This document shows, one piece after another, positions 18,001 through 26,894 of a stretch of 64,000 bases of DNA (position 1 is its first letter; every line of letters begins with the position of its first letter). A program made the translations under genes and the position numbers. The notes beneath the pieces were generated by a model that saw nothing but the letters and a program-made list of their open reading frames with translations, had not been told where the DNA came from and did no database searches. The stretch is from JAPPHA01 sp965220985 (GTDB taxonomy: Bacteria > Pseudomonadota > Alphaproteobacteria > Rhodobacterales > Rhodobacteraceae), in the NCBI GenBank assembly GCA_965220985.1, contig OZ244854.1, positions 1,860,001 through 1,924,000 on the forward strand. The letters run 5' to 3'.

Positions 18001-18627
18001 TCAGTTGGCGAGGACGATGTCAGCGTGCCCACGCCTGCTCATGATCAACTCGGCGTTGACGAGATCGTTTTCGCGAATCTTTGTCATCGCCATGTCCGGG
18101 GCCAGCCCGCAAGTGTGCCAACGGTCCCTCAGTCGGCGTTCGAGCGTGTCAATGGGAACGGAAAGATAGACCGACAGGTCCCAATACTGATTGAGCCCGG
18201 ACCACGGAACCTCGTCGAGCAGAAGGTAGTTGCCTTCGACCAGAATGATCCTGGTCTCGCGGCAAATTTCCAGCGCGCCGGCAACGGCCACGTCCCGGTC
18301 GCGATCGAAGTCCGGCAGCATGACCGACGGTTCGCATCGAACGCGACGAACAGCATTCAGAAACCCGTCAAAATCGAATGTCTCCGGCGCACCCTTGCGC
18401 GAGAGAAGACCGCGCCGCTCCAAGATCGCGTTGTCGAGATGGAACCCGTCCATGGGCAGGACAGATGCCCTGAGATCACGCCGGGCGAGTTCCGCGACCG
18501 TGTCCTCGGCCAGCGAAGACTTGCCCGATGCAGGAGGCCCGGCGACCGCGATCAGACTTCGCTGAGCACCATCGACCCGCAGCTCGCCGATCCTGTCGGC
18601 AATCAGTCCGGGATTGGTGTCGGTCAC
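18001..18627 (-). CDS. Uridine kinase-like P-loop kinase (nucleoside/sugar kinase family)
   Basis: This 208-residue protein has a Walker A motif GPPASGKSS, then LPMDGFHLDN and RKGAPETFDFDGF, the pattern of the uridine kinase/pantothenate kinase-like family that includes bacterial fructose and nucleoside kinases. The frame opens at a TTG at 18711, but the GTG at 18627 gives the usual family length and is preferred; neither has a strong ribosome binding site. Its position after the nucleoside transporter genes on the same strand suggests phosphorylation of an imported nucleoside or its ribose, but it lies 174 bp from that operon and the substrate is unproven. Confidence 0.82.
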   Translation of the reverse strand: MTDTNPGLIADRIGELRVDGAQRSLIAVAGPPASGKSSLAEDTVAELARRDLRASVLPMDGFHLDNAILERRGLLSRKGAPETFDFDGFLNAVRRVRCEPSVMLPDFDRDRDVAVAGALEICRETRIILVEGNYLLLDEVPWSGLNQYWDLSVYLSVPIDTLERRLRDRWHTCGLAPDMAMTKIRENDLVNAELIMSRRGHADIVLAN

Positions 18628-18801
18628 GACCGCTGACTCATGTCGTCCATGTCCTGACCTCGCGCGGTCCCCAAGAATGGTCAATGTCGACACCACCCGA
18701 ACTTGCCGCAACCGTCCGGATCAGGAAGAGCGTGCTTCCGCGCGACCGAGACCAGGGTCGCCGGCACGAAACGCGCGGAAACAAATCCCGAATCGCTGCA
18801 C

Positions 18802-19881
18802 TCAGTTGGGAATGTCGCCCTCGACTCCTTCGACGTAGAAGTCCATCGTGGCAAGGGTCCCGTCATCCGCAATCTCGCCTTCGGCAAGCCACGGGGTCCC
18901 GTCCTGACGATTGATCGGCCCGGTGAACGAGTGCATCTCGCCCGCCGCAATCGCGTCCCGAATGGCGGCGGCCGACGCGCGTACCTCGGCAGGAATCTTC
19001 TCCGAGAACGGCGCAAAGGCAACCATTCCAGGTTCAATTCCGTCCCACGTGTCGGTCGATTCCCAGGTTCCGTCGAGCATCGCCTGGGTGCGCGCGATGT
19101 AATACGGCGCCCAATCGTCGATGATCGCGGTCAGCTGGGCGTTCGGCCCGAACTTGATCATGTCCGAGGCCTGGCCAAATGCCAGCACGCCCTTTTCTTC
19201 GGCGATTGTCATGGCAGCCGGGGAATCCGTGTGCTGCATGATCACGTCCGCGCCCTGCTCGATCAGGGCGGTGGCCGCATCGGCTTCCTTGGCCGGATCG
19301 AACCAGCTGAAGACCCACACGATCTTGAACTGGACATCAGGATTGACCGCCTTGGCCGCGAGATAGGCCGAGTTGATTCCACGAATGACTTCCGGAATCG
19401 GGTAGGACGCCACGTAACCGATGATGTTGGACTCCGTCATGTGTCCCGCGATGTGGCCGATGACCGTCCGGCCCTCGTAGAAACGAGCCGAATAGGTCGC
19501 GACATTGTCGGCTCGCTTGTAGCCGGTCGCGTGTTCGAAGTTCACGTCCGGAAACTTCGCGGCAACATTGATCGTGGAATCCATGTAGCCAAAGGATGTC
19601 GTGAAAATCAGCTTGTGGCCGGAGAGCGCCATCTGGGTCAGCACCCGTTCCGCATCGGCTCCTTCCGGGACACTCTCGACATAGGAGGTCTCGACGCGGT
19701 CACCGAGCGCCGCTTCGACCGCCAACCGGCTCTGGTCGTGTTCATAGCTCCAGCCGAAGTCGCCGACCGGTCCGACATAGATGAATCCGACCTTGAGCTT
19801 TTCGTCTGCCGCCAGCGTCGAAGCGCTCGCACCAATGACAATTGCGCTCGCAACGGCAAGATTTCGCAGGAAATGCTTCAT
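18802..19881 (-). CDS. BMP-family ABC transporter substrate-binding protein (nucleoside-type)
   Basis: This 359-residue periplasmic binding protein of the BMP/Med family starts at ATG 19881, preceded by GGGGAGAA. A signal peptide covers residues 1 to about 25, with cleavage after TLA; no lipobox cysteine is present. The mature part begins with KVGFIYVGPVGDFGWSYEHD, typical of BMP proteins that bind purine nucleosides. It belongs with the two permeases and the ATPase upstream in the operon (gap of 91 bp to the nearer permease). Given the xanthine dehydrogenase genes in the same operon, the ligand is likely a purine nucleoside or base. Confidence 0.92.
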   Translation of the reverse strand: MKHFLRNLAVASAIVIGASASTLAADEKLKVGFIYVGPVGDFGWSYEHDQSRLAVEAALGDRVETSYVESVPEGADAERVLTQMALSGHKLIFTTSFGYMDSTINVAAKFPDVNFEHATGYKRADNVATYSARFYEGRTVIGHIAGHMTESNIIGYVASYPIPEVIRGINSAYLAAKAVNPDVQFKIVWVFSWFDPAKEADAATALIEQGADVIMQHTDSPAAMTIAEEKGVLAFGQASDMIKFGPNAQLTAIIDDWAPYYIARTQAMLDGTWESTDTWDGIEPGMVAFAPFSEKIPAEVRASAAAIRDAIAAGEMHSFTGPINRQDGTPWLAEGEIADDGTLATMDFYVEGVEGDIPN

Positions 19882-19972
19882 GATTCTGTTCTCCCCAAAT
19901 TGACCTGATCGTTCGAAACGCCTGCTGACGCATGATCGATCAGGATGTGAATCACGCCTCTCGGATCGCCTG

Positions 19973-20908
19973 TCAGGCTGAGGCGTGAAAGACCCGGCCA
20001 AGACAGGCCGGAGCGTTCATGCTGGTCCTTCGTCTGTCAGATGCAATGACGACCAGAACGAGGATTGTCACGAGATAAGGAGCCATCGACAGATACGCAA
20101 CGCCAATCCCGACCCCGGCTGCCTGCAGGTTAAGCTGCAAAACGGTCACGCTGCCAAAAAGATAGGCACCAAGAAGGACCCGCCACGGCTTCCAGGACGA
20201 AAACACCACGATCGCCAGCGCAATCCAGCCGGCACCCGCCGTCATGCCTTCGGTCCATTGCGGTACCCTGATCAGCGACAGATATGCGCCGCCCAGACCC
20301 GCCATCGCGCCCCCGAACAGGATTGCCATGATGCGCACTCGAATGACCTTGTATCCGAGGGCGTGGGCGGCATCGTGGTTGTCGCCGACAGCACGAAGGA
20401 CCAGACCGACGCGGGTGTGGCGCAAGACGAACCAGACAGCAAAGACCACCGCCAGCGACAGGTACAAAACGCTGTCATGCGAAAAAAGAACCGTTCCGAA
20501 GAATGGAAGATCGGAGAGAACCGGTATGTCGAGACGCGGGGTCGGGGGCGGTCTGGTCCCCGCATAGCCCTGTCCGAGCAGCGCCGCGAGCCCGAGGCCG
20601 AACAGCGTCAATGCAAGCCCGGTTGCCACCTGATTCGACAACAGGAACTGAGTCAGGACGGCAAAGACGAGCGAAAGAAGGGCGCCGCCCGCGATCGCGG
20701 CGAGAAGGCCCACATACGGGGAGCCGGATTCGACAGCGCCGATGAAGCCGCAGATGGCCCCGATGATCATCATCCCCTCGACGCCGAGATTGAGGACGCC
20801 CGACTTTTCCACGACGAGTTCGCCGATCGCTGCCAGCAGAATCGGCGTCGCCGCAACCATCAGGCTCGCGACCAGTGCAGTCGGCGAGACGCCAGCGAGA
20901 TCGATCAT
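19973..20908 (-). CDS. ABC transporter permease (nucleoside type, NupQ-like)
   Basis: A 311-residue inner-membrane permease of the BPD_transp_2 (LivH/RbsC-like) family. It has multiple hydrophobic segments and the conserved stretch NLGVEGMMIIGAICGF near the N-terminus, typical of the second permease of BMP-type nucleoside transporters. Its start overlaps the preceding permease gene by 4 bp. Together with the neighbouring permease, ATPase and binding protein it would import a purine nucleoside or base. The C-terminal tail is hydrophilic. Confidence 0.92.
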   Translation of the reverse strand: MIDLAGVSPTALVASLMVAATPILLAAIGELVVEKSGVLNLGVEGMMIIGAICGFIGAVESGSPYVGLLAAIAGGALLSLVFAVLTQFLLSNQVATGLALTLFGLGLAALLGQGYAGTRPPPTPRLDIPVLSDLPFFGTVLFSHDSVLYLSLAVVFAVWFVLRHTRVGLVLRAVGDNHDAAHALGYKVIRVRIMAILFGGAMAGLGGAYLSLIRVPQWTEGMTAGAGWIALAIVVFSSWKPWRVLLGAYLFGSVTVLQLNLQAAGVGIGVAYLSMAPYLVTILVLVVIASDRRRTSMNAPACLGRVFHASA

Positions 20909-22053
20909 CGTGCCTTCTCCGTCTCATCGGTGTCGGTTGCTGCCGCTGTCGCTCCCGGCAATTCCGATTGTCCGGCACGTCCGTGCCTCAAGCGCAGGCG
21001 GTAATTGACCAGAATGTCGACGGAAAGCAGTGCAAACAGCAGCATCCCCTGAAAGACCTGAACCGCAGCCGCAGGGACATTCAGCATGAACTGCGCCAGT
21101 TCTCCGCCGACATAGGTCAGCGCCATCAGCAGTCCGGCAAGCAGGATCCCGATTGGATGCAGGCGCCCCAGGAATGCCACGATGATGGCCGTGAACCCAT
21201 AGCCGAGCGGCAGGTTGGTCGAGAGCTTGCCCGAAGGCCCGGTGAGTTCGAACAGACCCGCCATGCCCGCGAGCGCACCGGAGAGGCCGAGACAAAGAGC
21301 CGTCAGAAGCGCTGCATTAACACCGGCAAAACGCGCCGCGCGCGGCGACTGACCGGCGAGGCGGACCTGAAAGCCAAAGATGTGGTTGCGCAGGACCACG
21401 AAACACACGACGACCAGCGCGAACATGGTGATGACGCCGAAATGAATGCCGGTCCCGCTCAACAGCTCGGCGTTGTGGGCGCTCGGATAGTCCTGAAAGC
21501 TCCTGCTTTCGGGCCAGTTGAACCCGTCCGGATTCTTCATCGGTCCGGTGACCATCTCGGCGAGGACGTTGAACGACACGTAGACCAGCATCAGCGACAC
21601 GAGGATCTCGTTGGCATTGAACCTGATCTTGAGGATGGCCGGGATCATCGCCCACAGGAACCCGCCAAGAGCGCCCGCGAGGATCATCATCGGAAACACC
21701 CAGAATCCTTCGGCCGGGTAGACGGCAAGCCCGAAGCCGCCGCCCGCGATTGCGCCCATGACGAACTGGCCTTCGGCGCCGATGTTCCAGATTCCGGCCC
21801 GAAAACCGAACGATAGCCCAAGCGCGATGATGATCAGCGGTGCGGCCTTCACCAGCAGTTGCGGCCGCGTGTAGCTCGCGACCGTCGAATCGAACAGCGG
21901 CGCCCAGAAAAACACCCTGATCGCCTCGATCGGGTTGGTGCCGAGGAAGGTGAACAGGATGCCGCCCGCGATCATCGTCAGTCCGACGGCGATGAACGGC
22001 GTCAGCGTCCGCATCATGCGCGACGGTTCTGCCCGTGGCTCAAGCCGCAGCAT
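20905..22053 (-). CDS. ABC transporter permease (nucleoside type, NupP-like)
   Basis: A 382-residue inner-membrane permease of the same family, longer than its partner. Its family stretch is GFRAGIWNIGAEGQFVMGAIAGG, the first-permease equivalent of the NLGVEGMM motif. Many hydrophobic segments span most of the length and the N- and C-terminal tails are basic or charged. The start overlaps the ATPase gene by 14 bp and the end overlaps the second permease by 4 bp, so the transporter genes are tightly coupled. Confidence 0.92.
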   Translation of the reverse strand: MLRLEPRAEPSRMMRTLTPFIAVGLTMIAGGILFTFLGTNPIEAIRVFFWAPLFDSTVASYTRPQLLVKAAPLIIIALGLSFGFRAGIWNIGAEGQFVMGAIAGGGFGLAVYPAEGFWVFPMMILAGALGGFLWAMIPAILKIRFNANEILVSLMLVYVSFNVLAEMVTGPMKNPDGFNWPESRSFQDYPSAHNAELLSGTGIHFGVITMFALVVVCFVVLRNHIFGFQVRLAGQSPRAARFAGVNAALLTALCLGLSGALAGMAGLFELTGPSGKLSTNLPLGYGFTAIIVAFLGRLHPIGILLAGLLMALTYVGGELAQFMLNVPAAAVQVFQGMLLFALLSVDILVNYRLRLRHGRAGQSELPGATAAATDTDETEKAR

Positions 22054-23551
22054 GTCGGTCTCCTGCGTGCCCCATCAGCAGGCCGATCTCTGCGGCGCTG
22101 ATGTCGGTCGCCTGATGCGGCTTTGACAGTCTGCCTCCCGAAATCACCGCAAGCCGGTCGGAAATCTCCATCAACTCGTCAAGATCCTGGCTGATGACGA
22201 GAACGCCTGCGCCGCGCTCCGCAAGTTCGGTGAGACAGTTGCGAATGAATGCGGCAGCTGCCGCATCGACACCCCAGGTCGGCTGGTTGACGACCAGTAC
22301 GCTGGGGTCCTGCTGAACCTCGCGGCCGATGACGAACTTCTGCAGGTTCCCGCCCGAGAGCGCCTTGGCGGCGCTGCCGACTCCAGTGGTTCGGACATCG
22401 AACTTTTCCACGACGTCACGGGCAAATTCCGCTGCGCCGCCCCAGTTGAGGATTCCGCGGCGAACCAACGAGCGCCGAACCTGCGCCGTCATCATGGCGT
22501 TTTCGCTGAGCGACATGTCGGGCGCTGCGGCGTGGCCGAGACGCTGTTCGGGGGCTGCCAGCAAACCCAGCCGTCGTCTCGCGTTCGGACCTTTCGGACC
22601 GACATCGACATCCCCGAGCATGATCACCTCCGGCGGGCTTCTCACTTCCCCGGACAGCGCGACGAGCAGTTCGTCCTGGCCGTTCCCGGCAACCCCGGCA
22701 ACGCCGAGGACTTCGCCGGCCCGCAGCTCGAAACTGATGTCGTCGAGGCTGGTTCCGAAATGGCTCAGAGAGCGAAGGGACAGCCCCGACACCCTCAACA
22801 GATCCTCGCCAGGAGGCCGCGCTGTTCTGGTCGGAGCCGCGAGCGTCTCGCCGACCATCATGGTCGCAAGGCTGACAGCGGTTTCATCGGCGGGCTTGCA
22901 GGTGGTGATCACCTTGCCGCCGCGAAGAATGGTTGCATGGTCGCACAGGGCGCGGATCTCTTCGAGCTTGTGCGAGATGTAGAGGATCGACGTGCCCTCG
23001 CTTGCCAGCTTTCGCAGCGTGTCGAAGAGGATCTCCACCTCCTGTGGCGTCAGCACCGAGGTCGGCTCGTCCATGATCAGAAGCTTTGGCGACTGCAGCA
23101 GGCAGCGGATGATCTCGACCCTCTGTCGCTCGCCGGCCGAGAGGTCGCCGACCATGTTGTCAGGATTGACGGCGAGGCCGTATCCGGCAGATATCTTCCG
23201 TATCCTCGTGTCGAGATCCGAGGGCGAGAGGTGGGTTTCCATGCCAAGAGCGATGTTCTCGGCAACGCTCATGGCTTCGAAGAGCGAAAAGTGCTGAAAC
23301 ACCATCGCGATGCCTGCGGCCCGGGCCGCCCGCGGTTCCTTTGGGGAATACGTCTCGCCACCGAGCGACATCGTCCCTGCGTCCGGGCGAACCAGCCCGT
23401 AGATCATCTTGACGAGGGTGGACTTGCCGGCGCCGTTCTCGCCGAGAAGTGTGTGAATCTCGCCAGCCCCGATGCTCAGCGAGATGTCATCGCAGGCGAG
23501 AACGCCCGGATAGGCCTTTGTCATGCCTTGGATGTCGAGCAGCGCAGTCAA
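22040..23551 (-). CDS. ABC transporter ATPase with two nucleotide-binding domains (nucleoside type, NupO-like)
   Basis: This 503-residue fused ATPase has two ABC domains. The first carries Walker A GENGAGKST (residues 37-45), a signature LSAGERQR and Walker B LLIMDEPTS. The second, from about residue 255, has a degenerate Walker A (GVAGNGQDELL) and a signature ALSGGNLQK, as usual for sugar/nucleoside-type importers. It energises the adjacent permease pair. The start overlaps xdhC by 4 bp, directly linking purine oxidation genes and transport genes in one transcript. Confidence 0.93.
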   Translation of the reverse strand: MTALLDIQGMTKAYPGVLACDDISLSIGAGEIHTLLGENGAGKSTLVKMIYGLVRPDAGTMSLGGETYSPKEPRAARAAGIAMVFQHFSLFEAMSVAENIALGMETHLSPSDLDTRIRKISAGYGLAVNPDNMVGDLSAGERQRVEIIRCLLQSPKLLIMDEPTSVLTPQEVEILFDTLRKLASEGTSILYISHKLEEIRALCDHATILRGGKVITTCKPADETAVSLATMMVGETLAAPTRTARPPGEDLLRVSGLSLRSLSHFGTSLDDISFELRAGEVLGVAGVAGNGQDELLVALSGEVRSPPEVIMLGDVDVGPKGPNARRRLGLLAAPEQRLGHAAAPDMSLSENAMMTAQVRRSLVRRGILNWGGAAEFARDVVEKFDVRTTGVGSAAKALSGGNLQKFVIGREVQQDPSVLVVNQPTWGVDAAAAAFIRNCLTELAERGAGVLVISQDLDELMEISDRLAVISGGRLSKPHQATDISAAEIGLLMGHAGDRHAAA

Positions 23552-24531
23552 TTCAGGACGTCACCGATGCCGAATGGTCCGATCCCCTCGGGGGAGTCAA
23601 TCAGGTACCCGGCTGCAACGCCAATGGCAATCGCGCGCGGGTGCTTGCCCAGATCCGGAATTCCGATCGGGCAGACCAGCCGCGAAATCGTCTCTTCCGA
23701 ATGGCCAAGCGCTTGCAACCTCCCGACAAATCGCTGACGCTTGGTCCTGGAGCCGATCAGGCCGAGCGAGCGGAAGTTCCTTCCCATGACCCGATTGCAG
23801 ATGTCGAGGTCGATCGCGTGGGTGTGGGTCATGACGAGATGATCGGCGTCATCGGGGGCGAGACCGACGGCGTGCAGCGAAGTGGGGTCGCTCACCACGG
23901 GACGGACAGTGCCCGCGATGTTTTCCGGAAACCGCGAGACGTCGAAATCCACCCAGGTGACGGCAAACGGGAGGCCTGCGAGCACCTCGATCACGGCCCG
24001 GCCGACGTGACCGGCCCCGTAGACCCAGATGCTGCGCTCCGATTGCGCTGCGGGCTCGATGAGCCAGCCATCGACAAGACTGGCTGACGGCGGGCTTGTC
24101 CCATCGCGAATTGATTCGACGATTTTCCGTACCTTCGTGGGCGGCTCGTCAGCAGCATGGCCGCTATCGTGGGGCGAGCCGGTCCTGCGCAAGCGCACGG
24201 AATCGGTCGTTTCGTCCTCGAGGCTTTGTTCGTCAAAGACCTCGACCACGAGATTGACGAAACCACCACAGCATTGGCCGAGACCCGGGCCAAGCGGCAT
24301 GTTCAACGTGGAGGCGCCTGTCGGTGAATCGAGGCGCTCGCGGGCGTGGTCGACCGCCGCGAGTTCTAGCGCTCCTCCGCCAATGGTGCCCAACTGGCCG
24401 TCACGCCAGACCAGCATCGATGTCCCTGGCTCCCGGGGGGTCGACCCTTTGGTGCCGGCAACGACAATCCGCGCGACGGTGCCGCGCTCGCGCACTGCCG
24501 CCCGCAGTTCGGCAAGGTCGAACCCGTTCAC
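23548..24531 (-). CDS. xdhC: Xanthine dehydrogenase accessory protein XdhC
   Basis: This 327-residue XdhC/CoxI-family protein has an N-terminal XdhC domain (GTKGSTPREPGTSMLV, GTIGGGALE) and a C-terminal Rossmann domain (GAGHVGRAVIEVL). In the family it binds molybdenum cofactor, promotes its sulfuration and inserts it into XdhB. The cysteine in GLGQCCGGFV is the expected cofactor-binding region. The gene overlaps xdhB and the ATPase gene by 4 bp each, supporting a single operon. Confidence 0.93.
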   Translation of the reverse strand: MNGFDLAELRAAVRERGTVARIVVAGTKGSTPREPGTSMLVWRDGQLGTIGGGALELAAVDHARERLDSPTGASTLNMPLGPGLGQCCGGFVNLVVEVFDEQSLEDETTDSVRLRRTGSPHDSGHAADEPPTKVRKIVESIRDGTSPPSASLVDGWLIEPAAQSERSIWVYGAGHVGRAVIEVLAGLPFAVTWVDFDVSRFPENIAGTVRPVVSDPTSLHAVGLAPDDADHLVMTHTHAIDLDICNRVMGRNFRSLGLIGSRTKRQRFVGRLQALGHSEETISRLVCPIGIPDLGKHPRAIAIGVAAGYLIDSPEGIGPFGIGDVLN

Positions 24532-26894
24532 CAGTCCTGTCCTTGCAGCCCCATGACGGCGCGGAGCACGCGTTCGGGGGTCGCTGGGGCGTCAAGGCCG
24601 CAAAACCCGTCGCCGCAGGACGCAACAGCATCCGCGATCGCCATGAAGGCCGAAATCCCGAGCATCAGCGGCGGTTCGCCGACGGCCTTGGAACGGTGAA
24701 TCGTGTTCTGTCGATTTTCGTTCTTGAACAAGGTGACATTGAAGATCTTCGGTCGGTCTGCGCAGGCCGGGATCTTGTAGGTCGACGGGGCGTGGGTGCG
24801 AAGCTGCCCGCGCTCGTCCCAGACCAGTTCCTCGGTGGTCAGCCAGCCGGCGCCCTGCACGAAGCCGCCTTCGATCTGGCCAATGTCGATTGCAGGGTTG
24901 AGCGACTGTCCGACATCATGAACGATGTCGGTTCGCATTATCCGCGACTCACCTGACAGCGTGTCGATCACGGCTTCGGTCACCGCAGCCCCATAGGCAA
25001 AATAGTAGAACGGACGGCCGCGACCGGACCTGCGCTCCCACTGGATATCGGGCGTGGAATAAAATCCCGTTGCCGACATCGAAATCCGCCCCTTGTAGCA
25101 CAGCTGCGCTGCCTCGCTGAACGGAATCGAGTCGTCACCGATCCGCACCTGGCCCGCTTCGAAGCGCACCTGGTCGGGTTTTTTTTGCCACTGTTCGGAA
25201 AGATGCGCCGCCATGCGATCGCGGATCTCCACGCATGCGGCGTGGGCTGCCATTCCATTGAGGTCCGAGCCCGACGACGCGGCGGTCGCGGATGTGTTCG
25301 GAACCTTGTCGGTGTCGGTGGCCGAAACCCTGACCTGACCGGGTGGCAAGCCGAAGGCTGACGCTGCAACCTGCATGACCTTGGTCATCAGACCTTGCCC
25401 CATTTCGGTCCCGCCATGGTTGATGTGAACCGAACCGTCCCGATAGACATGCGCGAGAGCGCCTGCCTGATTGTAATGGGTCATGGTGAAGGAGATGCCG
25501 AACTTGACCGGGGTGATCGCGATCCCGCGTCTCAGGACGCCGCCCTTGGCATTGAAACGGGCGACGGCTTCGCGTCGCTCGCGATATCCTGAACGCTCTA
25601 CGAGATCGTCGGTGATCTCCCGAATGACCGAGTCGGTGACCTCCATGTGATAGGGTGTCGTTTGCACGGTGTCTGACGAGGCGCTGCTCGCGAGTTGTCG
25701 CGGCTTGCCTTCGGTCGGCGTCAGCCCCGATGACGCGGCTGCCGCCGGTGGTTGTTGCGAGCGGTAGTAGTTGATCATGCGGACCTCGAGCGGATCCCGA
25801 CCAAGCGTACGGGCAATGCTCTCGATGGCATGTTCGATCCCCACCATTCCCTGCGGGCCGCCAAATCCGCGAAATGCCGTCGCCGAGACGGTGTTGGTTC
25901 GCCAACGGTGCGAGGTGATCGCAACGTTGTCGAGGTTGTAGGCGTTGTCGGCATGGAGCATGGCCCGATCGGCAACCGCCAGCGACAGGTCCCGTGACCA
26001 GCCGCAACGGGCGTGTTGGGCAAACGAGATTCCCTCGATGCGACCGTCGTCGTCGAAGCCGACCTCGTAATCGATCCGAAAGTCGTGCCGCTTGCCCGTG
26101 ATGACCATGTCGTCATCACGATCATAGCGCATTCGACACGGTCGGCCCGTCGCCGCTGCCGCCAAGGCGCACGCCATGGCCGGAGCGTTGCACTGGCTCT
26201 CCTTGCCGCCGAATGCACCGCCCATGCGGCGAACCTCGACCCGCACACGGCTCAATTCGACGCCGAGGGCCTCGGCGACCTTTTCCTGAATCTCGCTCGG
26301 ATGCTGCGACGAACTGTAGACCAGCATCGCGCCGTCTTCGCGTGGCACAGCCATCGCGGCTTGGCCTTCGAGATAAAAATGTTCCTGCCCGCCCATCGTG
26401 ACGCGGCCGGACAGACGATTTGCTGCGCGCTTGATCGCGGATTCCGGGTCGCCCTTGCGATAGAACAACGGTGGTTCCAGCTCGCTTTGCGTTGCAATCG
26501 CCTCGTCGATGCTCAGGACCGGCTTGCCGTCGGCAATCTCGATGAGCCCGGAGCGAGCGGCGAGGCGCGCCAGTCGATGGCTCTCCGCCGCCACGATGAA
26601 CACCGGTTGCCCGAAGAACTGAACCTCGCCTGATGCGAGCAGCGGTTCGTCATGCGCGGTTGGCGAGGTATCGGCGCTCGGCGGAAGGTCGTCGGCGGTC
26701 AGAACCGCTGCCACGCCATCCATCTCGTTGATCGGTGAGACATCGAGGCCGGTGATCTCTCCGCAGGTCGCCTCCGCGAGGCCGAATGCGAGATGCAGGC
26801 ACTGGGACGGGGTCGCAATGTCGTCAAGATAGACGGCCTCGCCCGTGACGTGCAGTCGCGCGGATTCGTGGGCGATGTCGAGGCCGGCGCTCAT
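24528..26894 (-). CDS. xdhB: Xanthine dehydrogenase molybdopterin-binding subunit XdhB
   Basis: This 788-residue large subunit carries the molybdenum site for oxidation of hypoxanthine and xanthine to urate. Family motifs in order are the N-terminal hammerhead region, GGQEHFYLEGQAA, RRMGGAFGGKESQ, TAFRGFGGPQG, and GGTEMGQGL followed by the C-terminal KAVGEPPLMLG, which contains the active-site glutamate. All stand in the order seen in bacterial XdhB. It pairs with XdhA, encoded immediately upstream with a 4-bp overlap. Length is normal for the separate-subunit form. Confidence 0.95.
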   Translation of the reverse strand: MSAGLDIAHESARLHVTGEAVYLDDIATPSQCLHLAFGLAEATCGEITGLDVSPINEMDGVAAVLTADDLPPSADTSPTAHDEPLLASGEVQFFGQPVFIVAAESHRLARLAARSGLIEIADGKPVLSIDEAIATQSELEPPLFYRKGDPESAIKRAANRLSGRVTMGGQEHFYLEGQAAMAVPREDGAMLVYSSSQHPSEIQEKVAEALGVELSRVRVEVRRMGGAFGGKESQCNAPAMACALAAAATGRPCRMRYDRDDDMVITGKRHDFRIDYEVGFDDDGRIEGISFAQHARCGWSRDLSLAVADRAMLHADNAYNLDNVAITSHRWRTNTVSATAFRGFGGPQGMVGIEHAIESIARTLGRDPLEVRMINYYRSQQPPAAAASSGLTPTEGKPRQLASSASSDTVQTTPYHMEVTDSVIREITDDLVERSGYRERREAVARFNAKGGVLRRGIAITPVKFGISFTMTHYNQAGALAHVYRDGSVHINHGGTEMGQGLMTKVMQVAASAFGLPPGQVRVSATDTDKVPNTSATAASSGSDLNGMAAHAACVEIRDRMAAHLSEQWQKKPDQVRFEAGQVRIGDDSIPFSEAAQLCYKGRISMSATGFYSTPDIQWERRSGRGRPFYYFAYGAAVTEAVIDTLSGESRIMRTDIVHDVGQSLNPAIDIGQIEGGFVQGAGWLTTEELVWDERGQLRTHAPSTYKIPACADRPKIFNVTLFKNENRQNTIHRSKAVGEPPLMLGISAFMAIADAVASCGDGFCGLDAPATPERVLRAVMGLQGQDW

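Noticed and set aside
17406..18032. 208-codon minus-strand frame between DUF898 copy F and the kinase
   Set aside because: Residue composition is unlike a protein, it overlaps the kinase gene end, and it has no homologous motif.
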